Shown: positions 11,050-24,014, numbered from the stretch's first letter. The stretch is 64,000 nt of DNA from Cylicocyclus nassatus (GCA_958299035.1 CATQJL010000316.1:11254347-11318346); one strand, 5' to 3'. Notes: generated by a model from the letters alone, not told the origin. Program-made: numbers and translations.

Positions 11050-13800
11050 TCAAGCAAGCAAGTTTTTTATTTTAAGACATTCATATTTCTTTGGAATACT
11101 TGGTTGTAACCAAGTAGTTTTTGTTTGCTAAAGTTTGCCAGAGTTTGAGACTAAGGATCCCAGAAGTTTTACTTCCTTTCGTATGACAGTCACGTGATAA
11201 AATTTGTTTATGCTGCTAAAAATAAAATGGAACGTTATTTGGCACAGCTATGTCTGCTACTTCGATCTCGCACTCTTATTGATAGTTTGGTGCATTTTCT
11301 CTGAATAAAGCAAAAATTTAACGGAAAATATAATGCACTTTCTTGTTTTTCCATAAATGTCACTTTTTGATTTTCATCATTGTTTGAAATCTGATCGCTG
11401 ATCTAAATGTACGGAAGGGCATAGCACTGTACCACATTAATGGCTAATGGAAGTGCAAAAATTCTTACACAAGAGACCTAAGTGTTGAATCTCTAATAAG
11501 ATTCTCTCAATATCTATAATAATGAGGCTATGGTAACAATAATTGCGCAGACAAAAATTTCGCTAGGCTCGTTCTCCAGAAACTGCTTTCGCAGTCATGT
11601 AGCACGAAAAAATTCTGAGGTCGTAGCGTAAAATAAACTTTGTTCGAAATATGCACAAAATACATAAAGCTAGAAAACGTTGTGGCATAGGTAGAACTGT
11701 GACACATAAAAACAATACTTCTTCGATACCTGATTGATGATAAATCTGATCAGGAAATGAACTCTCTATTGATATCAAGAGCAAGTGCATTTTCTGAATC
11801 CTCCCACTCTCACAGAAAAAATGCACAGTCTTTTGCGAGTTTTCCATATGGGTTGTGTATTTCGGAAAGCATTAAGCATTGATTTCACTGTAACTTATGA
11901 GAGGTACTTGAGGGGGGGGGGGGCAGAAATAATTGAAAGCGCACTAAATGAGATTATTTCCAACACTTTCGTACTATCTATTTAAGCCACAAAAACTGTG
12001 ACAGGTTCTATCATGCATTTATTTTTGCTTCTCGAATTGTAACTCCTCGCTTAGCGCTCTGCAAGTTAGGAAGACAGATTTGCTGTAATTATTCCATCCA
12101 CTTCAATGTCCATGTAACCATGAATGAAAAAGCCTTTTTGACTGATTGTAAGTATCTTTGCTAGAATAACTTGATCCTCTTCTCAGACTGTTATAGGCTT
12201 GAATCGAATATTGTTCAATGTCCTCGGTCAAAAGAGTCAAATGACAAAAATGTTTATCCGCTAAATGCCGATGATGACCTGTGAAAGTGCATGACTTTTG
12301 TTTAGAATCATAGTGAGAAAAAATAATGTCAGCAGCGCTTTTTTAAACATAAGGTCCACCTGATACGTGTAATTCATGTAAATGATCAATGCGATGAATA
12401 CAATTTTTTAGCGTAAAATCAAAATTTGTAGCATATGTGAATTGTAAAATAGCGATCTCCAGAAAATTTTAATTAAAGAGTGTGCACCATTCATTGCCAA
12501 CCATAAAAAGAAATGCTAATTTTCCCATTCTTTGACAGTTCGCAGTGGTACTCGACGTTCCAATATAAACAGCTGCTTAAGGTGTCCCAAAAGTAAATCG
12601 ATCATTTGATATTGATAACTCTTAGAATTTGCGTTGCTTCATACTCTATAAAGCAGAGCTGGCTCTAACTTAGATTTACTTCATACATTATTTTTTCCTG
12701 AAATGACACATGACTGCCACTTCGATCTCGCACTCTTATCGATGTTTTAATGCTTTCGCTCTGATTAAAGCGAAAATCCAACGAAATTAAAGTGCACTTG
12801 CTGTAAAAATGTTTATTTTCCTGTTGTCGACTGTTTGATTTCCACCAAAAATTGTCCAAAATTTGACCACTGATCTGACATTGTGAAATGCCCTTAAAGA
12901 GGAGCATTTTACCGTACTGGTCCAATGAAACTAATGAAGGTGCATTCCTGCACAAGTGTCCTCATTGATTGAATCCCAAATGAGATCTTTTGCAACAAAT
13001 GTAATAAGGCAGGACAACGGTAGTTGTGCAGGCAGAATCTCTTCACACTCGCGTGTCTTGCACTCATTTTAGATGAACGTAATCTAGGGGCGTTGCGTAA
13101 GGAAGTTTTTTCAATTTACATGTACACAAAAATACACGATAACGAAGTTAGAAGACGTTGTGCCATAGCTGTCACTTTGATACTTACGTGTATGTTCAAT
13201 ACTTCTGGTATACCTAATTAGTGTCAAAAGTGGCCAAGAGAGAACAACCCCCTTGAGACCAAGCGCAAGTGCATTTTGAATGCGCTCACTTTCACAAAAA
13301 AATACATCGTCTTCGTGGCTTTCCATATGGATGTATATTGAAAAGCATTAAAAGCTAATTCCGACTGTTACAGTAATAAGCTAACGGAGCGTGGAGTTCT
13401 GTGAGCTACTTGGGAGCTAAAATCTGAACGCGCAGTAGATGGAGATTACTCTAACAGATTTCTCGTGCTCCTTTTCGATCAAGAAATGGTTGTGGCTGGT
13501 TCTCGTCAGGCGCGTTTGTTTTTTGCTTCAATGTGGTCTCGTAGCTCCTCGCTTAGCACACTGCAGATTGGGAAGACAGAGTTGTTACAGCACTCTATTA
13601 TGATTCAAACATGGAGAGACATCGTGACTAGTTGTAAGTATCCCCCTCCCATTTCTAGGTTTGAAGAATTTCAATATTTAAGTTTTCTCACATTTTCCTT
13701 CGACTTTGCCTATAATGACTTGGCATGTTTCTTAGGTTCTTATATGCTTGGATGGAGTAGTATATTTGTGGGTTACTAATAGAGTCATATACCAAAACTC
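11050..13800. repeat. Dispersed repeat block R1, copy 1
   Basis: A non-coding repeat recurring at about 23480-26500 (split by the element at 24015) and 47720-49610; its left part also ends each 1532-bp array unit. Landmarks are TTTGCCAGAGTTTGAG, GGCACAGCTA, GAAGTTAGAAGACGTTGTGCCATA and AGCGTGGAGT. It contains two related internal sub-blocks (about 11220-11990 and 12540-13380). Open frames in it are not conserved among copies. Confidence 0.6.
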
Positions 13801-14154
13801 AATTTATTCACAAAAGTGCAGGTAATGATCCGAGTAAAAGCGCCCATGACCTTTAATCACACAGGCAATCGCAAATGACTTCTGGAGGAAACTCAACCTC
13901 TAAAACTTATAGGACGCTCTTACTGAGCCGGTGGGTGGGCCCCGCCCTACCTGGCAGCTCTAATAGGAGTGTCCCCCACCCCTCCGCAAGTTTTAGAAGT
14001 TCAGTTTTCCCCAAAAGTCATATGCGATTGTCTGAGCAAAATCAGAAGGTTTAAGTGAATGATGTCAGAGCTTTTTCTTTACATAAACCCAACCTGATAC
14101 CGTTGATCTTTTAAAGCATAATCCCAGGAATAAAATTTTCTAGTGAAAAATAAA

Positions 14155-15215
14155 TCTTATATATAAAGCTGAATGTCTGTTTGTCTGTATGTATGTATGT
14201 ATGTGTGTACGTATGTTCCGAATAGAAAATTCCATTTCTGAACCGATCCGGACCAAACTTGGCACACATACACTTCGGGCCCCGGCGGGTGTCATAGGCT
14301 ACTTTTCGTCATCGATCGATATCGATTTTATCGATTTTTATCGATTTTTTTGCTGAGTTCACCTACGGGGCTGGGAGTTGGCACAGGGGGGTAATCGAGC
14401 ATGGGGATTCCGAATACAATATTGGTTTTCAGGATTATCGATTACTTTTATCGATTTTATCGATTTTTTTGCAAAGTTTGAGCTACGGGGCTGGGAGTTG
14501 GCACAGGGGGGTAATCGAGCATGGGGATTCCGAATACAATATTGGTTTTCAGGATCATCGATTACTTTTATCGATTTTATCGATTTTTTGCAAAGTTTGA
14601 GCTACGGGGCTGGGAGTTCGCACAGGGGGGTAATCGAGCATGGGGATTCCGAATACAATATTGGTTCTCGGGATTATCGATTACTTTTATCGATTTTATC
14701 GATTTTTTTGCAAAGTTTGAGCTAGGGGGCTGGGAGTTGGCACAGGGGGGTAATCGAGCATGCTGATCATCCCCAAGGGGGGTGATCAGCATGCTCGATT
14801 ACACCCCTGTGCCAAATTTCAGCCCCCTAGCTCAAATTTTCAAAAAATCGATAAAATCGATAAAAGTAATGGACGATCTTGAAAACTAATATTGTATTCG
14901 TAATCTGCATGCTCGATTACCCCCTGTGCAAAATCCCAGCCTCGCATGTCAAAATTTACAAAAAAATCGATAAAATCAATAAAAGTAATCGATAATTCTG
15001 AAAACTAATATTGTATTCGGAATCCCCATGCTCACTTTCCCCCCCCCCCTGTGCCAACTCCTAGCCCTGTAGATGAACTCTGCAAAAAAATCGATAAAAA
15101 TCGGTAAAATCGACATCGATCGATAACGAAAAGTGGACTGTGACACCCGCCGGAGCCCGAAGTGTATGTGTACCAAGTTTGGTCCGGATACGACGGAGCC
15201 GGGTAAGCCAGCTAG
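14155..15215 (+). mobile_element. Helitron, 1061 bp, with internal direct and inverted repeats
   Basis: It starts TCTTATATATAAAGCTGAAT and ends AGCCGGGTAAGCCAGCTAG, between A (14154) and T (15216). The paralogous sequence at 15981-15992 (AAAATAAATTACTGATAG) is the uninterrupted site. The interior has about three direct repeats of 119-120 bp (GGCACAGGGGGGTAATCGAG at about 14380, 14500, 14620, 14740), a palindromic turn at 14758-14796, then two inverted copies. The terminal arms are inverted complements of each other. The apparent 115-aa frame is only a translation of the tandem repeat. No Rep/helicase is present. Confidence 0.92.
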
Positions 15216-16106
15216 TTATTAATAACATACGCGGTTTTCGGATTTGCATCATATTGTCGCAAAAAAGTCGCTACCTTTCCCAATCCTTTAATCGCGTAAT
15301 ACTCACGTCCAAATGCAAAAGATCTGCAGAGCGGTGTTCCAAAAGTGTCAAACATTTGACTTTCAATAATCTTGTATAAAAAACTTTCGCGTTTTTTCAA
15401 ACTCTGCATTTTGAAGCTAGCTTCATCTCAGATTTACATTATGGAGCGGAACATCAATCATTTTCCATTACTGAAGTATCTCTTTAGAAACTTTTAACAT
15501 ACAGCGCCAAATTGAATCTTGTCATTTCTGCTAATTTCAATGCTCAGCTTTTACATGTATTTTAGGTCTTATATATAACGTAATCGCACTTTCGAAGAAT
15601 ATCGAAAAGACAGCCGCTACGGTATACATGGCTCAACTTCTGAATGAAAACAAAAGTGCAGGTGGTGATCAGAGTGAAAGCGCCCATACTCAATCAGGTA
15701 ATCGCAAATGACTTTCGGGAGAAATTGAACTTCTAAAACTTCCGAGACGCGCTCCTATTGGATCATGTTGGTGGGCCTCGCCCTACTTGGCGCTTCACTA
15801 GGAGTGTCCCCCACCCCTACGAAAGTTTCAGAAGTTCAATTTCCCCCTAAAGTCATTTGCGTTGTCTTAGCAAAATCATAACGTTTGAAGTGAATGATGT
15901 CCGAGCTTTTTCTTTACATAAACCCAACCTGATATCGTTGATATTGTAAAACACAATCATATAAATAAAATGTTTAGTGAAAAATAAATTACTGATAGTA
16001 TATGCGGAGTTCGAATTTGCACCCTTTTTTGCAAAAAAATCGCTAAATTTCCCAATTTTTGACAAATCGCGTAATACTCAGGTTTGAATGCAAAAGATTT
16101 GAGAAG

Positions 16107-16751
16107 GGGTGTCCCAAACAGTATCAAAATTCTCTTGTATGAAGAACTTTCGCATTTTTCAAATTCTATAATGCAAAGCTGGCTTTAAATTAGATTCACA
16201 GTATGAAGCGGAACATTCATCTCTCTTCGCTTCTGCAGAATTTCTTTAGAAATTTTCAGCCTACAGCGCCAAAATGAATGCATTGTTAGAAAAAATTCTT
16301 AGAAAATTTTGGGAACTTGTATACAAGGTCCTTTACTCTTGCTAATTTTGATGCACAACTTTTACATGTATTCAAGGCCTTATAAATGGCAGTGTATTTG
16401 CCCTTGTAAACTTGGAAAAGACAGATGCTACGGTATACTTGGCCTAACTTCTGAATGAAACCTTACACCGGAGTACAAGCTTCATATTTAGAGTCGGCCA
16501 TTTCAATTAGCCTAGGATAAGGGTTTTTAGGTAGCCTAGTCTGTTTTCTAAAGTAAATTAGGGCCCTCTTCAGCTCAAAACAATCTTGAATCCCTATCGT
16601 AACACTGTTGAAGTATTGAAGAGAGATTGGTGCTTTGTATCCAATCTAAGTTAAAGCCAACTCCACAATTTGGTGTTTGATTAGCCATTAGAGCTCTTTA
16701 CAAGACAGTTATAGAGAATCGTATGCTGGACACATTTTGTGGGAAACCCTG
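16107..16751. mobile_element. Decayed GGGTGTCCC-type inverted-repeat element
   Basis: It is bounded by GGGGTGTCCCAAACAG at the left and GGGAAACCCTGTATG at the right, with inner inverted segments around the GAGAGAT...CTACAG-like motifs. It is related to the intact element at 28430-29115 and to the copies at 26799 and 55692. The first ~300 bp after 15216 carry another half-copy. No coding capacity. Confidence 0.55.
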
Positions 16752-17193
16752 TATGTTTTGATTTCTTCATGCCAATTCAGGCGAAAAATCACTAGAAATG
16801 ATCGTATGCAACAGACATGATTAGATTTGAAAGTCTGTGTGATGCTATCACACTAACATATACGACCTTGTGATTATGGCATTGGAAATTTTGCCTTCAA
16901 TAACTTTAATTATCTTTATTGAAAAAAAAAATGAAATCATGCATACCTCCAGAGATGATCACCCTTCACAGTGGACGAAATCTGAGTCCATGAGCACCAT
17001 TCAGCTCAGCTGGGCGCGGATCATTTTCTGACGTATTGGTTGTATAAGTACGTTAAAAAAACGGTAAAAAGTTAATTTAAACGGACACGCCTAAAATTCT
17101 CCCTATTACTGATGTGCTTGTTACAGAAATAATATTCATTTGTTGCAATGGTGGTATACTGTAGAGTTACGGTAACCGCCCGATGAGGGCCAA

Positions 17194-17908
17194 TGTCGCG
17201 GCTCGCGCGATGCAAGCCACTCCTCGATACAGCGGCCGGGAGCGCCGTATGCCGCTGTAGCCGGGCGCGCCTCTTGTATTCGCGCCCGGACCTCACCCCG
17301 CTGGCTCGCTGCCAAGAAAAGGCGTATATAAGGCGGCGCCAACGGCAGTACGCGCCTTATTCCTTTCTTGGTTCGATTCAATCCTCTTATCGATTTCTTG
17401 TGAGGATCTTGGCAGCCGGTTAGCGAGCTCCCGCAGAAGAAGTTTTGTTGTGGATAGCGGTCGAGCAATAGTTCTTTTCTGGATGTAAGCGCATACGCGC
17501 GATAAGTTCGTCTACTGATCAAAGGAAGTATCATCGCGGGAGTAGTGGAGAGGTCGCACCGTTCCGGAAGGACTAGGCGCTATGCGGTCGACCCTGGGGC
17601 CAACCCCTGAACTTCATATGTTGAGAGATGCTTTGTGACTATCGGCGACCCGGAGTGAGGCGGGCTAGTCCCGTGTTTTTTCTTGTAGTTTTGTGTTAAT
17701 GTTATTCTTGTTGTAGTTAATCCCCCTTTTATAGTGTAGATAAACTCATCTAATCTAGTCGTGTATTCCTCTGTGATGTCGCGTTTGTCACGCGTGTGAT
17801 ATCTTCGTTGTTCGTCGTTGGGTTTGGATTGCGCACGGACGCGCAGGTTGAGGGGCAGGCTGGCAGTCGAGCGAGGCAAGGAGGTGCTGAGCCCACCGAG
17901 CCGCAACA
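17194..17908 (+). mobile_element. Solo LTR, 715 bp, with 5-bp target duplication
   Basis: The element begins TGTCGCGGCTCG and ends CGAGCCGCAACA, an imperfect inverted pair bounded by TG...CA, with GCCAA duplicated on both sides (17189-17193, 17909-17913). It is far more GC-rich than its surroundings. It contains a TATA-like box (GCGTATATAAGG, about 17322) in the plus orientation. Removing it and one GCCAA restores continuity with the paralog at 28410-28445. It does not match the 220-bp Ty3 LTR at the right end of the window, so it is another LTR family. Orientation is inferred from the TATA box. Confidence 0.85.
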
Positions 17909-17916
17909 GCCAATTT

Positions 17917-18592
17917 GTGTCCCCAAAGTAAGTACATGCATTTCAATCATCAATATCTTTCTTCCCAATGGGTCTTTTTCTGCAAGTGAACCCCATTCTG
18001 TAAAGAGGGCTTTACCTTAGATTTAAAGTATCGACCGAATCAGCAATCGCTCTTCGTTACTGTAGTATTACGATGAGAACTTCCAACATGTGGAACCATT
18101 GTAAAATATGCCATCTGGCAAAATTACTTCAAAAAAATTTGAATAGCGTGTACTAGGACTTTCGCGCACGCTGATTACACTACATAACTTTTTACGAGTA
18201 CTTTCAGCTTTTTTTTTGACGGTGTAATCACATTCCTGACAAATACTAAGAATTCGGTTCTTACGGTTTACCCTGGATAACTAGAGAAAGAAGCATCATA
18301 GTAAAGTGGAAATTTCATATTCGAAATCAGCGGCTTCCACTATCGTAGCATAAGAGTTTTTGGCTTGATTGGTTTTGTTCCGAAGCAGAATATGGCTTCC
18401 AATGGCCTGAAATCCTTGTCGAAGTTCCTTCAGTAATCCTACAGTAATGAAGAGAGATCGGTCATTCGCTCGGTGCTGTGAACCTATGTTGAAGCCTCCT
18501 CTACGGAACGGTACTTGAACCGCTGGAAAAGACACAATGGGAAGAGAGATATTGAGGATTGAAAAGTGTGTACTTACATTTGGAACACCCTG
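17917..18592. mobile_element. Old copy of the 686-bp ACAGGGTGTCCC element
   Basis: It aligns to 28430-29115 from TGTCCCCAAAG (17918) to GGAACACCCTGTTTATTCG (18592), in the same macro-duplication position. It is much more diverged than its counterpart and carries the solo LTR just outside its left end. Confidence 0.6.
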
Positions 18593-18599
18593 TTTATTC

Positions 18600-19340
18600 G
18601 TATGGCTCAGAGGGCTACCAAATGCGATGATTATAATAAACTGACTAATTGTGCAACGGAGGCGAATACAGTAGGTGTACGGTATTCTGCCAGTTTTAAC
18701 GTCTTTTCAGATTTCTGCTTGGATGGATTACTCAGTATGCTGATTGCATGCATTAGCTGTTGATGACATTTGGCTTCCAAGCAGAACCTACAAAAGAACC
18801 TCCTTAGTATACCCTCTGTATATTTGCCAATGTCAATGTATGTAATCAGCGCACTGAGTAACCCATTTGAGCAGAAACTTAGGATAATTTGTTGAGATTG
18901 AGCGACTACCGTATACTTACCGTCTCGCCTCCATTGCCAAACGAATCTATTTATTATAATCGTCGCATCTGGTAGGCTTCTAAGCAATTCGAACATTATG
19001 TGCAAATTGGCCCCCATCTTAGGGTTACCATAACTCCACGTATATCACTACTGTCACAAATAAATAACATTTCTGTAATGAGCACATCGAGTAAGCCCTC
19101 TATGCGGAGGTTCGCAAGTCCGTGTTAGGCTTTCTGCCGTATACCTATCGTTCTTCCCCCCCCCCACCCCCCAGTAAATCAGAACATGCTTCTTGCCAAA
19201 CTAAATGAGATGGTGTCCTTGTATTCGGAATTCGTTCACTCTGAAGCGGGATATGGCTGCGCAACGGTGATGCTACATGAATCGGGCGACGTCACATAAT
19301 TTACGCGACCATCGTGCAACCCACGCGACCTCGCGTAAGT
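18600..19340 (-). repeat. Inverted copy of block R2
   Basis: From 18630 to 19340 the sequence is the reverse complement of the block that reads forward at 28090-28430 plus 29117-29260. Landmarks on the minus strand are CCAATTTGCACATAATGTTCGAATT, ATGCGACGATTATAAT and CTTACTCGATGTGCTCATTACAG. It lies tail-to-tail with a forward partial copy (18592-18780), making a large imperfect palindrome. It lacks the 686-bp element, so it preserves the empty target site. Confidence 0.65.
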
Positions 19341-22021
19341 TTACTTCGATTAGCTTCTTTTTACGACAAAATGCGAGCTCTATTGTATGCGCCAGTCATG
19401 CGATATTGTATAATAATGATGCAAATGATGTAAAAGCTTTTATTCGAGTGTTATTGCTGTAACTAAACGTCTAATGTTGATGCCCAGGTTTTTTCTTTAT
19501 CTTGCTAAGAGTTGTCTACGTGGTGCTTATGGGTAGAATCGCCAGTAATTGTTACCAAAGTTTATTGCTGTTGTAGTTGTGATCGTGCGATAACGACAAA
19601 AGCCGATTTATAGTAGCTGCTCTTTGTATAACGCCGTTGTTATAGCATCTGTACTTTAGTACTTTGTTCAGAATGCCTGATATTTCAAATGATCAGCGAA
19701 ATCGTTTAGATTAGAAAGTACTTGGGGGCTATCGCCTATTGAGACGTTTCCGAAGATGACTAGTCCCGTGCCATTCTGTTTACACATGAATACCCACTTG
19801 AACTTGGCTTCTTTCGAAAATTTAAAGAGAGAAAATAATAAATCTGTGTTTTCGTTGGAAAAGTTGGAAAATGTAATTCTTGACCCTTAACTCTGGGCAC
19901 AAGGGGTCATTTCATAAAATAACTGCGCCAAACCACACAGACACAGATTTCTTTGTATTTAGTTAAACAGTAGCCTTACAAAAACTTTATAGATCCAGTA
20001 CCAATACATAATCATACAAACAATGCAACTGCATCGTTTTCAAAACTTATTGGAAAACGGAGACTGAGTTTAAGTTTTAAAGCCGCGACAACTTCATGGT
20101 GAAGTGATTAAGACTTTGTCGAAACAGCAGCGAGGACAAGCGTTTTTCCAAAGAATTGAATAGCACATATGTACATCAGGAAGGCTCGCTCACTGTACTT
20201 TGGACTCTTCGTGCTAGCTAAGTAGAAGATTGGAACCTATGTAAGAACATTTCTAGACCGAATCGAGTCAAGAAGCATCTTATTTGGTAGAAAAAACATA
20301 ATCTCCTTTTGGAATGCAAAGTAAATTTAAATTCTAGCAAGCATTTCAGACGTTAACACTGCAGCTTCACAAGAGACCTTCAATCGCTGAAGTTGCAGCC
20401 GAACCATTCAATATCTCGTGAAAAGCTAAAGCGCAAGAGTTCTTTGTTAGTGGTGTTCGTATGATTAGGAGCGTCAAAATTGACGGCTCGAAATGCTCCT
20501 ATTAAATCTTATTTTGAAGTTTTTATGTTAGCTATGCTATGATTTTTTACGAGCACTAAGGCTTTTTGGACTTTTTCAGAAAGTCAAGGAACCCACATCA
20601 AGGGGTGTTTACCTATTTTATCGAAACGCACTTGAACTAACAATAACCTGGCTGGCCTCCAATTAGGTTTTTCAGTGAAATTACTATTGGTTGTACTTTC
20701 ACACTTTTTGTTAGCCCTGTCCAAAAGTTCGTTCGCACTGTTTAAATTGCGATTTTTTTGGGATGGCGATGGTTGCGCTCATTGACTTTTGTTAGAAAGG
20801 GAAATTCAAGCACTTGTCAATGCATGTCCACAACTCTTAAAAAACACAGGTTGCGGGAAAAATTGAAAGGAAACGACTACTCGTACTTTGGTAATGCTGA
20901 CCAAAATCCAAAACTCGCTACTATGAAATCAAGCAGCTATGAATTGTCTGATTGATGAGCATAATGAAAAATCATAATGATTTCATTAATGTGGACTTGA
21001 CTTCTTTCAGAATTGTGAAAAGGGAAGTGCATCATCTTTAGCTGATAACTTCTAGCTTATTGCAACGCTCAGCTCTTTACTACCGAACACACAGGCATCG
21101 CCTTTGAAGAATACTGCGCCAAACAAACTAGCATGCCTTTCTTTGTTTTTGCTGTACAGTAGCTTTGCGACAAATCGAAATTTATGCACCGATACGTCTC
21201 ATACAAACAATGCACTTACTTTGTTCCAACTTTTCCTAAAACAGAAACCGATCTTAGGTCTCAGACTCGCGTTCATAGCAAGGTCATGGTAAGTTTATTT
21301 TCGAAAACGGAAAACGGTAATAACATTAGGGGTTTCAACACATCCATAAGAAGTCTCACTGCAGCTTATAGACTTCATCCAGCTAAGCAGAGGCTTGGAA
21401 CCTATGTAAGAAGATTTTTAGCCCAAGTTAGTTCAAAAAGCATCTTCTTTGATCAGAAGATATTAATATTTTGTATTACAAGCCAGGTTTTTGCTAATAC
21501 AACGTTTCAATGAAATTCTAGTGATGAACGTATAACATCTTTTGATGTGGGTTCCGTGAATTTTTGGAAAATCAAGGAACCCACATCAAGGGGTGTTATA
21601 CGTTTATCGTTGGTATTTTATTGAGATTCACTTTGTATTAGCAGAAACCTGGCTGCCTTCCATTTAGGTTTCCAACTGAATTCACTAGTGATTGTATTTG
21701 CACCCTTATTGTCGGGCTGGTTCAAAAGTTCATTCGAACTATGTTGAAAAATCGTGACTTTTTTTGGAATGGCAATGGTTCGCTCATTTAATTCGCCAGA
21801 AGGAGAAATCCAACAATGGAATGTCGACAACTCTCTAAAAACAAAGGTTGTGGGAAAAAATTGCAGAAAAATGAAAGGAAATGATTACTCGTACTTTAGT
21901 GTTGCCGACCAAAGTCCAAAAATTGTTACATTGAAAAGCAGTCTCATGAACTTCAATTTATTGAATGAGCGCAGTCTGATTGAGCTCTCTTGAATAGCTA
22001 TGCAAGGACAATGCCAAGAAA

Positions 22022-22171
22022 TATACTATATGTCCTATTGTCTTGAAACCTGGGCATACTGTGATAACTGATTTCAATACTTTTCTTCTGCCGTACAGGT
22101 TGTTATACGAAACGTTGGGCAATAAAGTGTCACCTATAACAACCTGTACGGCAGAAGAAAAGTATTGAAAT
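22022..22171. repeat. 150-bp hairpin insertion with 13-bp target duplication
   Basis: CAATGCCAAGAAA is present at 22009-22021 and again at 22172-22184, bracketing a 150-bp insert. The paralogs at 8680 and 32345 lack it. The distal part of the insert is a perfect hairpin: arms at about 22070-22107 and 22135-22172 (38 bp, TGCCGTACAGGTTGTTATA in the stem) around a 27-nt loop. A 13-bp duplication is longer than is usual for DNA transposons. Confidence 0.75.
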
Positions 22172-23169
22172 CAATGCCAAGAAAATTTCCCGTATTTCAT
22201 TTCTTCAAAAATCATAAATTTTAACAAAAATAAGAAAGCAATCACCAATTCCAAAGAGAATGTGAAATTTCCGCGCTAAAAATTGTTTAGCATTTAGTGC
22301 GACTCGTTTTCGGATTTTTGGCGAGTTTATTCAAAATCACTGAACCTGGGTAATTTCCTTCTTCCGTTTTCTTCTCCTCGAAACCAAGCGAAACAACTGA
22401 TACAGAAAGCAGCTATGGTTTGAAGAAGTATTACGGTGTCCATAAACTTTTTTCCCGATTCTACACAAATTGTAGTCTTTCTGTTTCTTTCATTTATGCA
22501 ACATGGGCTATGATACGGGTCAACAAGCATGCGCCTAAATCGAATTCTAGGTGAAAGTCTAAACTCTGATAACTTAGAGATGATATTTAGCTTGAAGCAG
22601 CGTGTCTCCGTTCCAAAACATCCTACAGATTTTCAATTTAACCAAACAATTAATCAATACAACGGGCTTCAGATATTTATCATACAAATTCGTGTTCTAT
22701 CCTTTCTTAAAAATGAAGGAAAAATTCATTGGAATGAAATGACAAACTCTGTTCCCTAATGGTTATGAAATCCTCTTCACAAATTTATGTACTCTATGTA
22801 TTGAAGAGTACTAACACGTATTTGTACCGTTGTAGGTGCTCTCGACGTCAAGATAGAATGTATTTAACGTTGAATTAGGAAAAAAATTATGAGACTGCCT
22901 AAAAGTACGAAGAATGTTTGAGCCAACATGTACCACTCGAGCAAGCTACTAGAGCGCCATCATACCATGTCATAAAATTGTGCTTCAATCTGTAAAATTG
23001 TCATGAATCCACTCTTAATTCTGATTGCCACCTTCGACATTTCTATCTGGCATGAAGCCCACTTTGAAACTCATCGCGCGTAGACCACACACACTGATAG
23101 CGCAGATCTTGGCTGCTTATACCTTCTGAAGCTACTGAGGAGACTACTAGAGGAGACACTCAAAAATTC

Positions 23170-23370
23170 GTCGTGTCTGCCCTTAATTTGTTTGTCTGGA
23201 TGTCTGTACGTATGTTCGGGATTACTATTTTTGAGCCGATCTGGACCAAACTTTGCAAACATACACTTCGGGGTGGGGCGGGTGTCGTGGGCTGCCTTCC
23301 ATCATTGATCGATATCGATTTTATCGTTTTTTGCAAAGTTTAAGTTACGGGGCTGGGAGTGGTATATGGG
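23170..23370 (+). mobile_element. Truncated Helitron fragment
   Basis: It contains the 5'-side Helitron signature (GTCTGTACGTATGTTCGG, GGACCAAACTTTGCA, ACATACACTTCGGGG, ATCGATCGATATCGATTT), followed by one partial internal repeat (GTTACGGGGCTGGGAGT). Both the TC end and the CTAG end are missing. A further 5'-type scrap is at about 10825-10880. Confidence 0.75.
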
Positions 23371-24014
23371 AGGGCCCGATCTCGGCTCTGTTTGGGTTGC
23401 AATTTGAATGGGAACCTTACCCAAACGGGCAATTGATACATACCGCCCTTAATTTGACCGAAGACTGAATGGGGATAATTCAAGCACTAAGACATTTTTA
23501 CTATAAAAATTATCTTGTCTTTGATGCATTTGTCTATAACCTCGTAGTTGTTGTTTGCTAAAGTTTGCCAGAGTTTGAGACCAAGGATCTCAAAAGTTTG
23601 ATTTCCTTTCGCATGGTTTATGTTGCTAAAAATGAAATAAAACGTGATTCGGCACAGCTAAACCTGCTACTTCGATTTCGCACTATCATTGATAGATGCA
23701 TTCGCTCTGAATAGAGTCAAAATTTAATGAAAAATAAAGTGCGCATTTTCCCTATGAATGTCGACTGTTTGATCTCAAAATTTTTTTACAATTTGGTCGG
23801 TGATCTAACTCAGAAGGGCATTTTACTGTACTACAGTAATAAAGCTAAGGAAGATGCAAAACATCTTTACATAAGAGGCCTCAGTGTTGAATACCAGATG
23901 AGAACTTCTCAACAACTGTAATAATGAGGCTACGGTAAACTAGTAAATGAACTTCATTTGTTCGAAATGTGCACAAAATATGTAATAAAGCTAGAAGACG
24001 TTGTGCCATAAGTA

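Larger units (their letters stand above)
6990..20980. repeat. Macro-duplication copy A
   Basis: This segment is collinear with 20990-34225. Matching landmarks, in the same order: 6995/20990 (ATGTGGACTT), 8400/21715 (CGGGCTGGT), 10690/23030 (GCCACC..TCGACATTTCTAT), 11200/23640, 12540/25090 (CGCAGTGGTACTC), 15220/26650, 17100/28330 (ACTGATGTGCT), 19370/29295 (ATTGTATAA) and 19790/31545 (ACACATGAATACCCA). Copy A carries Helitrons at 10079 and 14155, a solo LTR at 17194 and an inverted block at 18600-19340. No conserved coding frame was found between the copies. Confidence 0.7.

Noticed and set aside
14378..14766. Overlapping 115- and 81-codon frames with repeated peptide
   Set aside because: They are translations of the 119-120-bp direct repeats inside the Helitron, repeated in more than one register.
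17136..17534. Minus-strand 132-codon frame in GC-rich sequence
   Set aside because: Falls in and across the boundary of the solo LTR; the LTR ends and duplication explain the GC-rich island better than a gene.
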